Shown: positions 26,505 to 35,739 of the stretch, in pieces
How the letters are laid out: each line of letters starts with the position of its first letter
Numbering within the stretch: position 1 is the stretch's first letter
Assembly (NCBI GenBank): GCA_949294555.1
Contig: CASFHP010000006.1
Location: 1 to 56,397, forward strand
Origin: an uncultured Eubacteriales bacterium
GTDB lineage: Bacteria; Bacillota; Clostridia; TANB77; CAG-508
Reading direction: 5' to 3'
DNA length: 56,397 nucleotides
Notes under the pieces: generated by a model
The model's database searches: none
The model's input: only the letters and a program-made list of their open reading frames with translations
Told to the model about the DNA's origin: nothing
Program-made: the position numbers and the translations under genes

Positions 26505-26943
26505 TCATTTTTCTATAATAATGGTTACTGGTCCATCGTTTAATAAATTTACTTTCATGTCTGCACCAAATATACCTTTTTCGACTTTGATATCATTTTT
26601 TGCACATTTATCACAAAAATATTCATATAATGCATTGGCTTTATCTGGTTTTGCTGCTTCTATAAAAGAAGGTCTGTTGCCTTGAGAGCAGTCTGCATAT
26701 AAAGTAAATTGTGAAATAATTAATAATTCCCCATTTACATCTTTTAATCCTAAATTCATTTTGTCATTTTCATCTCTAAAAACTCTTAATTTGCATAGTT
26801 TTTTTACAAGATAATCTGCATTTTCTTCTGTGTCACTATGTGTAATTCCTAGTAATACTAAAAATCCTTTGCCGAATTTTTCCAACTGTTTTTCCATCTA
26901 CTTTGACTTCTGCTTCTTTTACTCTTTGTACAACAATTTTCAT
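26505..26943 (-). CDS. dtd: D-aminoacyl-tRNA deacylase, needs +1 frameshift at CGG
   Basis: About 145 residues with one +1 shift, the normal length for DTD, which removes D-amino acids from mischarged tRNAs. The upstream frame starts at ATG 26943 and encodes [23 protein letters not shown]; the other frame continues [35 protein letters not shown] (catalytic SQFTLY) and [12 protein letters not shown]. The join is at ATT-CGG-CAA (CGG is plus-strand CCG at 26872-26874). Skipping the C gives ATT-GGC-AAA. Unshifted reading ends 12 codons later. Used alone, the downstream frame would lack the conserved N-terminus. Confidence 0.9.
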
Positions 26944-26969
26944 AGTTTATTGTTTCCTTTCCTAACACC

Positions 26970-27003
26970 AAATGGTTGGAAATTCACATTTTTCCAACCA
27001 TTT
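26970..27003. terminator. Hairpin between the zinc-ribbon gene and dtd
   Basis: AAATGGTTGGAAA and TTTCCAACCATTT form a 13-bp perfect stem in the gap, downstream of the 27060-27638 gene on the minus strand. The T-run on that strand is weak. Confidence 0.55.
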
Positions 27004-27059
27004 ATATTTTTAATGTATATCTTCGCCTGTATGAGCCGAAGGATTTGTCTCTAGATTTG

Positions 27060-27638
27060 TTATTGTCCTATATTTTTTAATTCTTCTTCTGTAATATCTT
27101 GTGCGTCTGGATTGATTTCTACTTCTGTTGTTTTTTCTAAATTGGTTTGTGGTTCAGAAGTCGATACTTCATTATCACTTTTTATTTCTATATCAACATT
27201 TTCTGTATCTTTAGAAACTGTTTCTCCATTAGTTTCTGGTGTGTTTTCAACAAGTTCTACTTCTTTTGCTTCTTCCTCTTGTCTTGCACCACATTCTGGA
27301 CAGAATTTCATGTTTTTGTCAATTTCTTTAAAACATTTTGGACATTGCTTTTTGTCTTTTAACTCTAAACATTCCTGTCTTAGATTTTCGATTTCATTAC
27401 TCATTTCGTCAATATTTTTACATTCTTCTGACAAATCTTTTTCTATTGAAATTTCTTCTTTTTTTACATGTTTTTCATATACTTTTTTTCCAATTTCTTC
27501 ATATACGTCTTCAATTTTAGATTTTAATTCTCCCATTCTGAATTTTAATTTTGTTTCTTTAGCAATCTTCCCTGTTTTATCTGCTGTAACTTTATATGCT
27601 TCTGTTGCTTTTTTTCCTAACTGATTAAAAAAATCCAT
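27060..27638 (-). CDS. Coiled-coil zinc-ribbon protein
   Basis: 192 residues. The N-terminal two thirds are a charged helical/coiled-coil stretch (MDFFNQLGKKATEAYKVTADKTGKIAKE; KIEDVYEEIGKKVYEKHV). A zinc ribbon CPKCFKEIDKNMKFCPECG follows (about residues 98-118), then an acidic, Thr/Glu-rich tail. This architecture is common in clostridial proteins of unknown role. An AAGGAA-type ribosome binding site precedes the ATG. Confidence 0.8.
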   Translation of the reverse strand: MDFFNQLGKKATEAYKVTADKTGKIAKETKLKFRMGELKSKIEDVYEEIGKKVYEKHVKKEEISIEKDLSEECKNIDEMSNEIENLRQECLELKDKKQCPKCFKEIDKNMKFCPECGARQEEEAKEVELVENTPETNGETVSKDTENVDIEIKSDNEVSTSEPQTNLEKTTEVEINPDAQDITEEELKNIGQ

Positions 27639-27697
27639 TCTCTTTCATTCCTTTCAACATTCCTTATTACTTCTTATTATTTCCGTATACTACTATA

Positions 27698-28681
27698 TTA
27701 TTCACTTTTTTTCTCTTTTGTCATTAATTGATTTACTGCAACTTTTGGGTCAAGTTTTTCATAAATTACTTGATATACCGTTTCTACAATTGGCATATAC
27801 ACATTATGTATTTTTCCTAATTCATAGGCAACTTCAATATTATCAATACTTTCAATGACCATTCCTACTTCTTTTTTAGCTTCTTCTAATGTTTTTCCTT
27901 GTCCAATTAATTTTCCTGCTCTTCGATTTCTACTATGCTCACTTAAGCAAGTAACTATCAAATCTCCCAATCCGCTTAAACCATAAAATGTATCTTTTTC
28001 TCCACCTAAAGCAACACCTAATCTCGTTAATTCTCCTAATCCTCTTGTAATCAATGCTGCGAATGTGTTGTCCCCTAATCCAATTCCACTTGCAGCACCA
28101 GCACAAAATGCGATGATATTTTTTAATGCGCCTCCCAATTCTACACCTTTTACATCACTTGAAGTATAAATTCGCATCTCTGGACACATAAAAGTATCTT
28201 GTATTAAACTTAATACACCTTCATCTTTAGAAGCAATAACCAATACGGTCGGAACAGCAATTGAAACCTCTTCTGCATGACTAGGTCCTGACAATACACC
28301 TAATCGAATTCCTGGCAATTCTTCTTCTAATACTTCGTCTAATGTTTTTAAAGTCTCTTTTTCAAAACCTTTTGAACAAATGATAACTGGTTTTTCTCCA
28401 ACATATTGTTTATATTGTTTAAAAACATCTCTTGTAAATTTTGAAGGTGTTACATGAAGTATAAATTCCGCATTTTTTAAAACTTCCTCAAAATCTGTAA
28501 AACATTCTATATTTTCTGGTAATTTTACATCTGGTAAGAATTTGCATTTCTTTTCTTTATTTATTAGTTCTTTTTCTTCTTCTGAAAAAGACCATATTTT
28601 GATTGCATTTCCACATCTTGCAAGATGAGTAGCTAATGCTACCCCCCAACTTCCACTTCCTATAATTGCTATATTTTTCAT
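27698..28681 (-). CDS. gpsA: Glycerol-3-phosphate dehydrogenase [NAD(P)+]
   Basis: 327 residues. Reduces DHAP to sn-glycerol-3-phosphate for phospholipid synthesis. Shows the N-terminal dinucleotide-binding IAIIGSGSWGVALATHLA, PSKFTRDVF, ICSKGFEKETLKT, VLSGPSHAEEV, the catalytic-Lys region GGALKNIIAFCAGAASGIGLGDN and GLSGLGDLIVTCLSEHSRNRRAG. Full family length. The 202-bp gap upstream (28682-28883) shows nothing convincing. Confidence 0.97.
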   Translation of the reverse strand: MKNIAIIGSGSWGVALATHLARCGNAIKIWSFSEEEKELINKEKKCKFLPDVKLPENIECFTDFEEVLKNAEFILHVTPSKFTRDVFKQYKQYVGEKPVIICSKGFEKETLKTLDEVLEEELPGIRLGVLSGPSHAEEVSIAVPTVLVIASKDEGVLSLIQDTFMCPEMRIYTSSDVKGVELGGALKNIIAFCAGAASGIGLGDNTFAALITRGLGELTRLGVALGGEKDTFYGLSGLGDLIVTCLSEHSRNRRAGKLIGQGKTLEEAKKEVGMVIESIDNIEVAYELGKIHNVYMPIVETVYQVIYEKLDPKVAVNQLMTKEKKSE

Positions 28682-28883
28682 TTTTGTTTTTTCCTCCTAA
28701 GTTTAATCTATCTATGTACATACTATAACAAACTTTTTAATGTTTTTCAAGTTTTATCTGTATATAAATCTATTTCAAATTGATATACAATAAAGTTAGA
28801 CTTCCTATATTCCGTCAAAATATATGTAACATAACAAAAACAATTACAAAAATGACTTTTATTTTTGACATTTTGAGCTCCTA

Positions 28884-29528
28884 TTAATTATAAATTTCTT
28901 GTAACCAACTTTCTACTTCACTTGGTGCACTTTCCATATTTGTTCTTGATAATGTGAATCCATTTTGAATAACTGTACTATTTGGTAATTTATCTGCAAT
29001 TGTTCTTGGTGTTCCAGATAATCCTGAACCTCCATGTGTACAGAATGGTACAACTGTTTTTCCATCAAAATTGTATTGCTCTAAACTTCTCATTTCGTCT
29101 GCTGCTCTTTGAAGTAAATCTTCATGATTCGTTGGATATGCATCTACTGGTTCTAATCTAAATACATCTCCTCCTGTATTTTCTCCTATTAATTGTGCCA
29201 CATATTGTGTATTTCCTAATACTTCACCATCTACAATAACTGTACTATTTTCTTCATCTCTTGTCATATTATTAGGATCACTTGTTTCTGGTACTGAAAA
29301 ATATACGACTAATGTCTTTAATCCTTCATTTGTTGTGTCTCCTGTTTGATTTTCATCATTTGTTGCATTATCACTGTTTCCTGCATTTCCTAAATTAACA
29401 TTAGAATCATTAATTGTTTGATTTGCATTATTTTCATTACTATTATTTCCTGTTAAAAAATATATTGCTCCTATTATTGCTATGATTATAACAATACAAA
29501 TAATTCCGATTATTGTTTTTTTATTCAT
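28884..29528 (-). CDS. Membrane-anchored flavodoxin-like protein with internal deletion
   Basis: 214 residues. An N-terminal membrane anchor (residues 5-25) and Asn-rich linker precede a flavodoxin-fold part: LKTLVVYFSVPETSDPNNMT, NSTVIVDGEVLGNTQYVAQLIGENTGGDVFRLEP, then FDGKTVVPFCTHGGSGLSGTPRTIADKLPNS. In related proteins some 45 residues, with a strand and FMN loop of the type YDTIFVGYPNWWGDMP, lie between the NHEDLLQRAADEMRSLEQY region and FDGKT. They are absent here in frame, so FMN binding is doubtful. Divergent from merR. Confidence 0.75.
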   Translation of the reverse strand: MNKKTIIGIICIVIIIAIIGAIYFLTGNNSNENNANQTINDSNVNLGNAGNSDNATNDENQTGDTTNEGLKTLVVYFSVPETSDPNNMTRDEENSTVIVDGEVLGNTQYVAQLIGENTGGDVFRLEPVDAYPTNHEDLLQRAADEMRSLEQYNFDGKTVVPFCTHGGSGLSGTPRTIADKLPNSTVIQNGFTLSRTNMESAPSEVESWLQEIYN

Positions 29529-29720
29529 TTTTTATTCTCCTCTCACTATAATTTTTTATTTTATTAAATTGATTTCTTCTAGCCAGCTATCAATCTGGCT
29601 GGTAGAACGAATTCTTCTTTCTCCATATACTGCTAAATTTTTACATGAGAATACTTTCCATTTTCTTTTTACTCAATTTTTTCCTCCTTTCTCATAATTT
29701 ATTATTTTTAATTTTCTTTG

Positions 29721-29749
29721 TTGACTTACATGCTTTTTTGTATTACAAT
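29721..29749 (+). promoter_or_regulatory. merR promoter
   Basis: TTGACT, 17-base spacer, TACAAT, followed by an inverted repeat ACCGG-N9-CCGGT (29762-29780) in the early leader, which could be an operator. Confidence 0.7.
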
Positions 29750-29825
29750 TGCATTATACATACCGGTTGCTACTGCCGGTCAATACTTTTTATTAAAATT
29801 TTTTAATTTTTTAGGAGGTGGCTAT

Positions 29826-30230
29826 ATGTATACCATGAAAGAAGTTTGCGAAAAGCTTGATATGACTTATGAAACGCTAAAATATTATTGTAATGAAGGT
29901 TTGGTTCCTAACGTAAAAAGAGATAAAAATAATCATAGAATTTTTGATGAAAATACAGTAAATTGGATTAGTAGTTTATCTTGTCTAAAAAAATGTGGTA
30001 TGAGTATTCAAGATATGAAAAAATACCTTGCCTATTGTTTACAAGGTAAATCTTCTATTCCTCAAAGAAAAGAAATGCTTGCTCTTCAAAGAAAATTTTT
30101 AGTCAATAAAATTAATGAATTAAATGAAAGTATTGATTATATTGATTGGAAGCAAAATTTCTATGATGATGTTATGAGTGGTAAAATTCCTTATGAAAGT
30201 TATTTGATAGATACTACTGAGGAACAATAG
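29826..30230 (+). CDS. MerR-family transcription regulator
   Basis: 134 residues starting at MYTMKEVCEKLDMTYETLKYY, set by AGGAGG 8 bases upstream; longer in-frame starts are not supported. The N-terminal winged helix (residues 1-70: ETLKYYCNEGLVPNVKRDKNNHRIF) and a coiled coil (LQRKFLVNKINELNESIDYID) match the MerR plan. No metal-binding cysteines near the C-terminus. Divergent from the flavodoxin-like gene, which it probably controls. Its last codons GAG GAA CAA TAG form half of a palindrome with the convergent ATPase gene. Confidence 0.9.
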   Translation: MYTMKEVCEKLDMTYETLKYYCNEGLVPNVKRDKNNHRIFDENTVNWISSLSCLKKCGMSIQDMKKYLAYCLQGKSSIPQRKEMLALQRKFLVNKINELNESIDYIDWKQNFYDDVMSGKIPYESYLIDTTEEQ

Positions 30231-30245
30231 CTACTATTGTTCCTC
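30219..30245. terminator. Palindrome spanning both stop codons of merR and the P-type ATPase gene
   Basis: GAGGAACAATAG-CTA-CTATTGTTCCTC: a perfect 12-bp stem whose arms are the last four codons (E E Q stop) of each convergent gene. No T-run follows directly, so termination strength is uncertain. Confidence 0.75.
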
Positions 30246-32559
30246 TTCTAATATAAATTTTTTATACATCTTTCTTTTTATAAAGATAATCACATAACTA
30301 ATTATCGCTAAAATCACAACAATTCCTATTTGTTGAGTTGCCAATGGTGACAAGCTTAATAAATTCCTAAATAGATATGCTGCTACATAGAATCCAACAG
30401 CTGTTGTACTAAATAAAAATGTATGGACTTTATTAAATGGCATACAAACCTCTTGAACGGCTAATATACTTACAAATCCAATTAATAAATACATCATAGT
30501 AGTTAATGTATTTTGCTCTATTCCCATACCATTTCCTAAGACTGTTAAAATGACGATATTTAGCATAATGACAATGGCAAATGGAAGTGCATTTGTTAGA
30601 GCTGTCTTCAAAAATGTTCCTTTAATTGGTTTTTCATTTCTTTCAAAAGATACAAAGAAAGAAGTATATGCTTCAATTGCCAAATCAATTAATGTAATCT
30701 GTATTGGTATAAATGGGAATGCCATATTGGTTAATATGCAAAATACAGATAATAGGATAGAATATATGGTTTTAATAAAAAATATTCTTGCTACATTTGT
30801 AATATTATTAACAACTCTTCTTCCTTCCATTAAGATATCTTTTAGCACACTAAAGTCTGAATTTAAAAGTACAATTTGAGATACCTGTTTTGCGCTATCT
30901 GTTGCATCTGGAAGTGTAATACTGCAATCAGCTTCACGAAGTGCAATAACATCATTGACACCATCTCCTGTCATAGCTACTTTATGCCCTTTTTCTTGCA
31001 ATGCTTTTACAATAATACTTTTTTGATGTGGTAATACTCTTGCAAAAATACTATATTTATCCACTATTCCTGCTATTTCTTCATCATTTTTTACTGTTGA
31101 TAAGTCTATGTAAGAATCATAGTTTTCAAGACCTGCCGTTTTGGCTATATTTGAAACAGTAAGAGGATTATCTCCTGAAATAATCTTTACTTCGACACCC
31201 TGCTTTTTAAAATATCCTAACATTTCTTTTGCATTTTTTCTTAAAGGGTCTTCTAGTATGATAGACGCAACCACTTCTAACTCTGGTAATTCTGGTGTAT
31301 GAATTACTTTATTAGTATATGCTATCCCTAAAACTCTTTTTCCTCTTCTTTGTAAATCTGTAATTCTTTCTGGCATTTGTGCCTTACTTTTTTCAAATAG
31401 TCTTTCTGGTGCACCCATGACAATTGTTCCCATATTTTCAAAAGAAATAGCACTCCACTTTCTTTCTGATGAAAATGGTATTTTTTCTATTGCTTTATAT
31501 GAAATATCTCCTTTAAAATATGCTTCCATTGCTTTAAATGTCGCATTATTATCCTCCATACCATTTACAAATGCTACCATCATTTCATTAAATGGCTTTG
31601 GTAATATAGTTTCATCATACATCTTTACTTCTGATACTTTCATTTTTCCAGTTGTAATGGTTCCTGTTTTATCCAGACATATGGTATCTATATGTGCTAG
31701 AGATTCTATACTATATAATTCTTGTACAAGTACTTGTTTTTTTGCTAATTTAATAACACCTGATTCTAATGAAATCGTAATTAATAAAACTAATCCTTTT
31801 GGTAACATTCCGAAGTAATGCTGCCGCTGTGGCAATAACAGATTGTGTGATATCTGTTTGTCTTGTAATATATGCTTGTATAAATAAGATAATTCCAAAT
31901 GGAATAATGACAAAGCTTGTAAATCTTGTTACCTTTTTCATAGAATTAATTAGTTCTGAATTGTTAGCTTTTTGTTTTTTGGCTGAACTAATAATTTTAT
32001 TGGCAAAATTATTCTCTCCTACTTTTTCTATTTTGGCATAACATCTTCCACTAACCACATAACTTCCTGAAAGCAATGTGTCTTTTTCGCTTTTTAAGAT
32101 TATATCAGATTCTCCTGTTAGCAAAGCTTCATTAACTTCTATTTCTCCACTGATAATTCGTGCATCTGATGGGATTTGGTCTCCCTGTGCTAAAACAATC
32201 GTATCTCCTAATACAATTTCTTCTACTTCTATTTTTTTCTCTTTTCCATTTCTAATAACTGTTGCCTTTGATGTGTTTAAAATTGATAATTTTTTGACTA
32301 AATTTTTTCCATGTATCTCTTGTATAATCCCAATTAAGACATTTACTGTGATAATTGCAAAAAAGAATACATTTGTATATGCTTTAACACAAATAAGTGC
32401 TATTGCAATTATTAAATTATATAGATTAAATAGTGTAAATACATTATCAGCGATAATCTTCCAATTTGATTTTAAATTATCTTTTGGAAGTGTATTCACA
32501 TTTCCTTTTTGTATTTGTTCTTCTACTTCTTTATTTGATAATCCTTGTATTTTCTCCAT
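30234..32559 (-). CDS. Cation P-type ATPase (CtpE/CaxP-like), needs +1 frameshift at CGG
   Basis: About 774 residues with one shift. The upstream frame starts at MEKIQGLSNKEVEEQ (AAAGG upstream) and contains the first helices and actuator domain (EALLTGESD). The downstream frame has GMLPKGLVLLITISLESGV, the phosphorylation site CLDKTGTITTGK, the nucleotide-binding domain, MTGDGVNDVIALREADCSI and the C-terminal helices. The join is at CTT-CGG-AAT (plus CCG at 31810-31812); dropping the C gives CTT-GGA-ATG-TTA-CCA, restoring LLGMLPKGL. Unshifted reading ends at 31750. Calcium is a guess from family resemblance. Confidence 0.9.
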
Positions 32560-32799
32560 CTTTACAACCTTTCCTTTCCTAAGATACAAATCTGGTTGGG
32601 AAAGAATTAAATTTTGGCTAGGAAAACGAGTTTGAAATTTATGAGGCGTACTAACTGTACGTTGAATAAATTTTAAATGAAGTTTAACGACGCCAAAATT
32701 GTAATTATTTTTCAACCAGTCCTAACATCTATTACACGATTGATATTTATAGAAGGTTGGAAAATTTTTTCAAAAAATTGTGATAATCTTACAAAATAA

Positions 32800-32850
32800 A
32801 ATTAAGATAGTATTCAGACCTATCCTATATGTCCAAATACTATCTTAATT
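32800..32850. terminator. Terminator after the Fic gene
   Basis: AATTAAGATAGTATT and AATACTATCTTAATT form a 15-bp stem just downstream of the Fic stop on the minus strand, followed there by TTATTTTG. The span 32560-32799 before the ATPase start shows no gene. Confidence 0.8.
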
Positions 32851-32862
32851 CATGCTTTTATA

Positions 32863-33525
32863 TTATTGATTTGGAAATACAATTCCACTAATACATTTAT
32901 CATAAATAAATTGTTTCAAATCTTCCATATTATTTGTTTCATAATATTTTGTTAATTTTTCTCCAAAAGTAACATCTTCATCAACTGGTATACTTATGAT
33001 ACCTTTTCCATTTTGTATCATTATTTTGTTTGCAAATAGCATTGCTGTTCTTTTATTACCATCTGTAAAGAACTGTGTTCTCATTAAATAACACATAATT
33101 GTAATAGCTTTTTCCGTTATACATTCTATTTTATTAAATTCCTCTAAATCTTTACTTGTTTTATCCTCACTTGGTAATTCAGGTTTCCATGTTGTCCCTC
33201 CTATTGCAACTTCGTAAACTCTAATTTGTCCAGCTCTATCTACTAAATTACTACCAACTAAACTGTTAATAGATTTTAACATATTTAAGTCATTTTCTGC
33301 ATCAATAGAATTTAAAATAAACAACCAAGCATGTTTCAAATTATTAATCGTTTGAATTTCGTCTACTCTAAGTCTTGCAATATTCCCACCATCATATATT
33401 CTTTGCGTTTCTGGATATGTAACATCTATTCCTTCAATATGGGAACTTTTCCATATACTATCTACTATACATCTCTTAGCTAAAAAAATATTTTGTTCTT
33501 TTGTTATATTATATTTATCATTCAT
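32863..33525 (-). CDS. Fic/Doc-family protein with altered catalytic motif
   Basis: 220 residues. The inhibitory-helix motif SSHIEG (S-x-x-x-E-G) is near residue 28, typical of Fic proteins with an N-terminal autoinhibitory helix. The core motif reads RTQFFTDGNKRTAMLFANKIM where the family has HPFxDGN(G/K)R; the catalytic His is Gln. AMPylation activity is therefore doubtful, though NTP binding may remain. A small gene with an in-frame stop lies just upstream on the same strand. Confidence 0.85.
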   Translation of the reverse strand: MNDKYNITKEQNIFLAKRCIVDSIWKSSHIEGIDVTYPETQRIYDGGNIARLRVDEIQTINNLKHAWLFILNSIDAENDLNMLKSINSLVGSNLVDRAGQIRVYEVAIGGTTWKPELPSEDKTSKDLEEFNKIECITEKAITIMCYLMRTQFFTDGNKRTAMLFANKIMIQNGKGIISIPVDEDVTFGEKLTKYYETNNMEDLKQFIYDKCISGIVFPNQ

Positions 33526-33563
33526 TTTTTCAAGTCCTTTCTCAAATTTGTATAATTTCTATT

Positions 33564-33767
33564 TTATTTTTCAAATCCTTTTTGACTTGTTGGTGTTTCA
33601 AAGTTTCTTTTTCTTCTAGTGTTAGATAAAGCTTTTGCTTTTTCATCTTCTATTTCTTTTAAAAAGTTTGCTCTTCTTTCTGCTTGAGAAGCTTGTTTAG
33701 AATAGTTTTTTTAATTTTCTTCTTGATTTTTTCTCAATCGTTTAGCCATTTCTTTCCAATCTGGCAT
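33564..33767 (-). pseudogene. Small basic protein gene with an in-frame TAA, upstream of fic
   Basis: From MPDWKEMAKRLRKNQEEN (GGAGG 7 bases upstream) the frame meets TAA at 33711-33713, then continues open in the same frame for 48 more codons: KNYSKQASQAERRANFLKEI..., ending TPTSQKGFEK. The two halves look like one 68-residue, charged, helical protein broken by a nonsense codon. It may have been an antitoxin-like partner of the Fic gene 38 bp downstream (inference). An 11-codon ORF (33780-33815, MSNEEIYIIEK) with its own AGGAG overlaps its ribosome binding site and may be a leader peptide. Confidence 0.6.
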
Positions 33768-33907
33768 ATCCATTCCTCCTCATTTTTCTATTATATAAAT
33801 TTCCTCATTAGACATACAAAATCTCCTAAATTTTTCTTCTAACTACTTTTATATTATACTACAAAACACCTAAATTTACTATACTTTTAGACATTTTTAT
33901 ACACAAA

Positions 33908-34831
33908 TTAATTTTCTTGCTTTTCCCCACATTTAGCACAATACTTATCATTATTATTCATAACAGAGCAACATTTAGAACATGTCTCATTTAATTTTGT
34001 ACCGCAATATGTACAATATATATGACTTTTATCCTGCGAAGCACCACATTTGAAACATATTTTTTGGTTTTGTTTGTAAATAATATATATGATAACACCT
34101 GCTATATTTGTAATTAATGTGATACCTCCCCATAAATATGGATTTAATTTTGATTTTAGTGCATTTTGATAAATATATAAAGCAAGTAATACCCAATATA
34201 TCATAAAGAAAAACATCATAATGGCAAGTGTAATTTTTATATACATTTCTCCATTTTGAACTGGATGAATTTCATTGATAAAATATATTTTTTCTCCTGT
34301 ATCATGATTTGCTATATAACTTAATAAATAAACTTGTTTACTATCAAAATCTGACTCATAAAATATTTGATCTTCTGATTCTTTTTGAATTTCTGTATCA
34401 AAGTTTGATAATACTGTATTGATAATCAATTCTTTATTAGTTGTTAATCTAAAAATTGCTGTATCATTATTCGGATTTACAAAATAATCATTTGTCATAT
34501 TATCTGCTTTATTTAATGTGAATTTTTCTTCATTTGCAAATTTAGAATTTTTACTACTATACACAATTTTATTTTCTTTGTCTAATATTAAAACATCTAC
34601 AACATCTTCTGAATTGTCTGACATATCTTTAATTTCTTCTTTTATATTTTCTAAATTATGATTGCCAGTTTCTAGTGTTTCATGAATCCTATGATAGTCA
34701 TATATAAATGCTAACTTATCTTGAAAGGCATTTCCTATAAATAGAATCAGACTAATTCCTACTAATATAGCAATAATTATATATATTAAAACAACTTTTT
34801 TAAATGGTATTTTTTCTATAAAATTATTCAT
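33908..34831 (-). CDS. Membrane sensor-like protein with two zinc ribbons
   Basis: 307 residues from MNNFIEKIPFKK (GAGGTGA 6 bases upstream). A transmembrane helix (about 15-35), an extracellular domain of about 170 residues (DVVDVLILDKENKIVYSSKNS resembles a PAS/Cache-like fold), two more helices (about 205-260), then cytosolic zinc ribbons CFKCGASQDKSHIYCTYCG and CSKCCSVMNNNDKYCAKCG. Last gene of an ECF sigma operon, overlapping the previous gene by 8 bp. Probably a sensor or envelope stress component; no named family. Confidence 0.75.
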   Translation of the reverse strand: MNNFIEKIPFKKVVLIYIIIAILVGISLILFIGNAFQDKLAFIYDYHRIHETLETGNHNLENIKEEIKDMSDNSEDVVDVLILDKENKIVYSSKNSKFANEEKFTLNKADNMTNDYFVNPNNDTAIFRLTTNKELIINTVLSNFDTEIQKESEDQIFYESDFDSKQVYLLSYIANHDTGEKIYFINEIHPVQNGEMYIKITLAIMMFFFMIYWVLLALYIYQNALKSKLNPYLWGGITLITNIAGVIIYIIYKQNQKICFKCGASQDKSHIYCTYCGTKLNETCSKCCSVMNNNDKYCAKCGEKQEN

Positions 34832-35096
34832 AACATTCACCTCTTGCATTTTCCTTCAAGGCTATTGGTAACATGATTAGTATTGCAAGTGCTATCACAG
34901 CAATTCCTCCTACAATAAATCCCCAAACATTTATATTTAGTATAATTAGCGTACTTGGCATAAATAATAATAGAACAATTGCTAATATAAATAATTTTTG
35001 CATTCTTTTTTCCCTTGCCTTTTGTTTTAATTCAAAGCATTTTTTATCTATTGATGGCTCTAAATTGGATAATACATTTTGTAAATTTTTATCCAT
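34824..35096 (-). CDS. Small two-helix membrane protein, likely anti-sigma-like
   Basis: 90 residues: a soluble N-terminal 30 residues (KNLQNVLSNLEPSIDKKCFELKQKAREKRMQK) and two transmembrane helices (about 32-52 and 58-80). It overlaps the sigma gene upstream by 8 bp and the zinc-ribbon gene downstream by 8 bp, so the three are translationally coupled. Position and topology fit an anti-sigma or accessory factor. Confidence 0.7.
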   Translation of the reverse strand: MDKNLQNVLSNLEPSIDKKCFELKQKAREKRMQKLFILAIVLLLFMPSTLIILNINVWGFIVGGIAVIALAILIMLPIALKENARGECYE

Positions 35097-35634
35097 ATAA
35101 ATTTCCTCCCTTTTTTATTCTTTTTTCTAGTTTCTTCTTTCCTTCATGTATCCTGCTTTTTATAGTTATTGGCTTTGTTCCCATTTTTTTAGCAATTTCC
35201 TTTAAAGAATACTCCTCTAAATATTTCAGCTTTATTGCCTGTGCTTGTTCAAATGGTAATGTATCGATTTCTTTTAATACTATATCTAATTCATTTTTTT
35301 CCGCAATCTTATCTTCTATTGAAATCGTATCAGATATAGTTTCTATATCAATCTCTGATGCAATCTTCTTATTTTTCTTTAAATAATCTAAATAACAATT
35401 TTTAGCTATTTTCATGAGATATGTACTAAACATTGCTTTTCCTTTTACATCAAACTTATCTATATGTATTACCAATTTTAAAAATGTCTCTTGTACTAAG
35501 TCTTGTGCAATTTCTTCATCTGCTGTTAATTTGATTAAAAATTTTGATACATATGGATAATATATGCTAATTAATTCATTAAAGGCTTCTTTTTCTCCTT
35601 TTTGGCACTTTACAATTAATTTTACCTCATTCAA
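35089..35634 (-). CDS. ECF-type RNA polymerase sigma factor
   Basis: 181 residues. Region 2 (YPYVSKFLIKLTADEEIAQDLVQETFLKLVIHIDKF; STYLMKIAKNCYLDYLKK) and region 4 (EIDTLPFEQAQAIKLKYLEEYSLKEIAKKMGTKPITIKSRIHEGKKKLEK) are both visible. First gene of a three-gene overlapping operon with two membrane proteins. Confidence 0.9.
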   Translation of the reverse strand: MNEVKLIVKCQKGEKEAFNELISIYYPYVSKFLIKLTADEEIAQDLVQETFLKLVIHIDKFDVKGKAMFSTYLMKIAKNCYLDYLKKNKKIASEIDIETISDTISIEDKIAEKNELDIVLKEIDTLPFEQAQAIKLKYLEEYSLKEIAKKMGTKPITIKSRIHEGKKKLEKRIKKGGNLYG

Positions 35635-35739
35635 GCTAGCACCTCTTTTCTGTTTTCCATTTATTACACGATTTTAAAGTAAAAAGGTTGGTGTTTAATC
35701 AGTTTATTTTTCTTCATTAAATATTTATGTTTTTATGCT

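Noticed and set aside
27112..27624. Ser/Phe-rich open frame opposite the zinc-ribbon gene
   Set aside because: Antisense shadow of an acidic coiled-coil gene; no independent signals.
33711..33713. TAA read as a sense codon (stop reassignment) in the small gene before fic
   Set aside because: TAA ends many other genes normally here, so a nonsense mutation is simpler.
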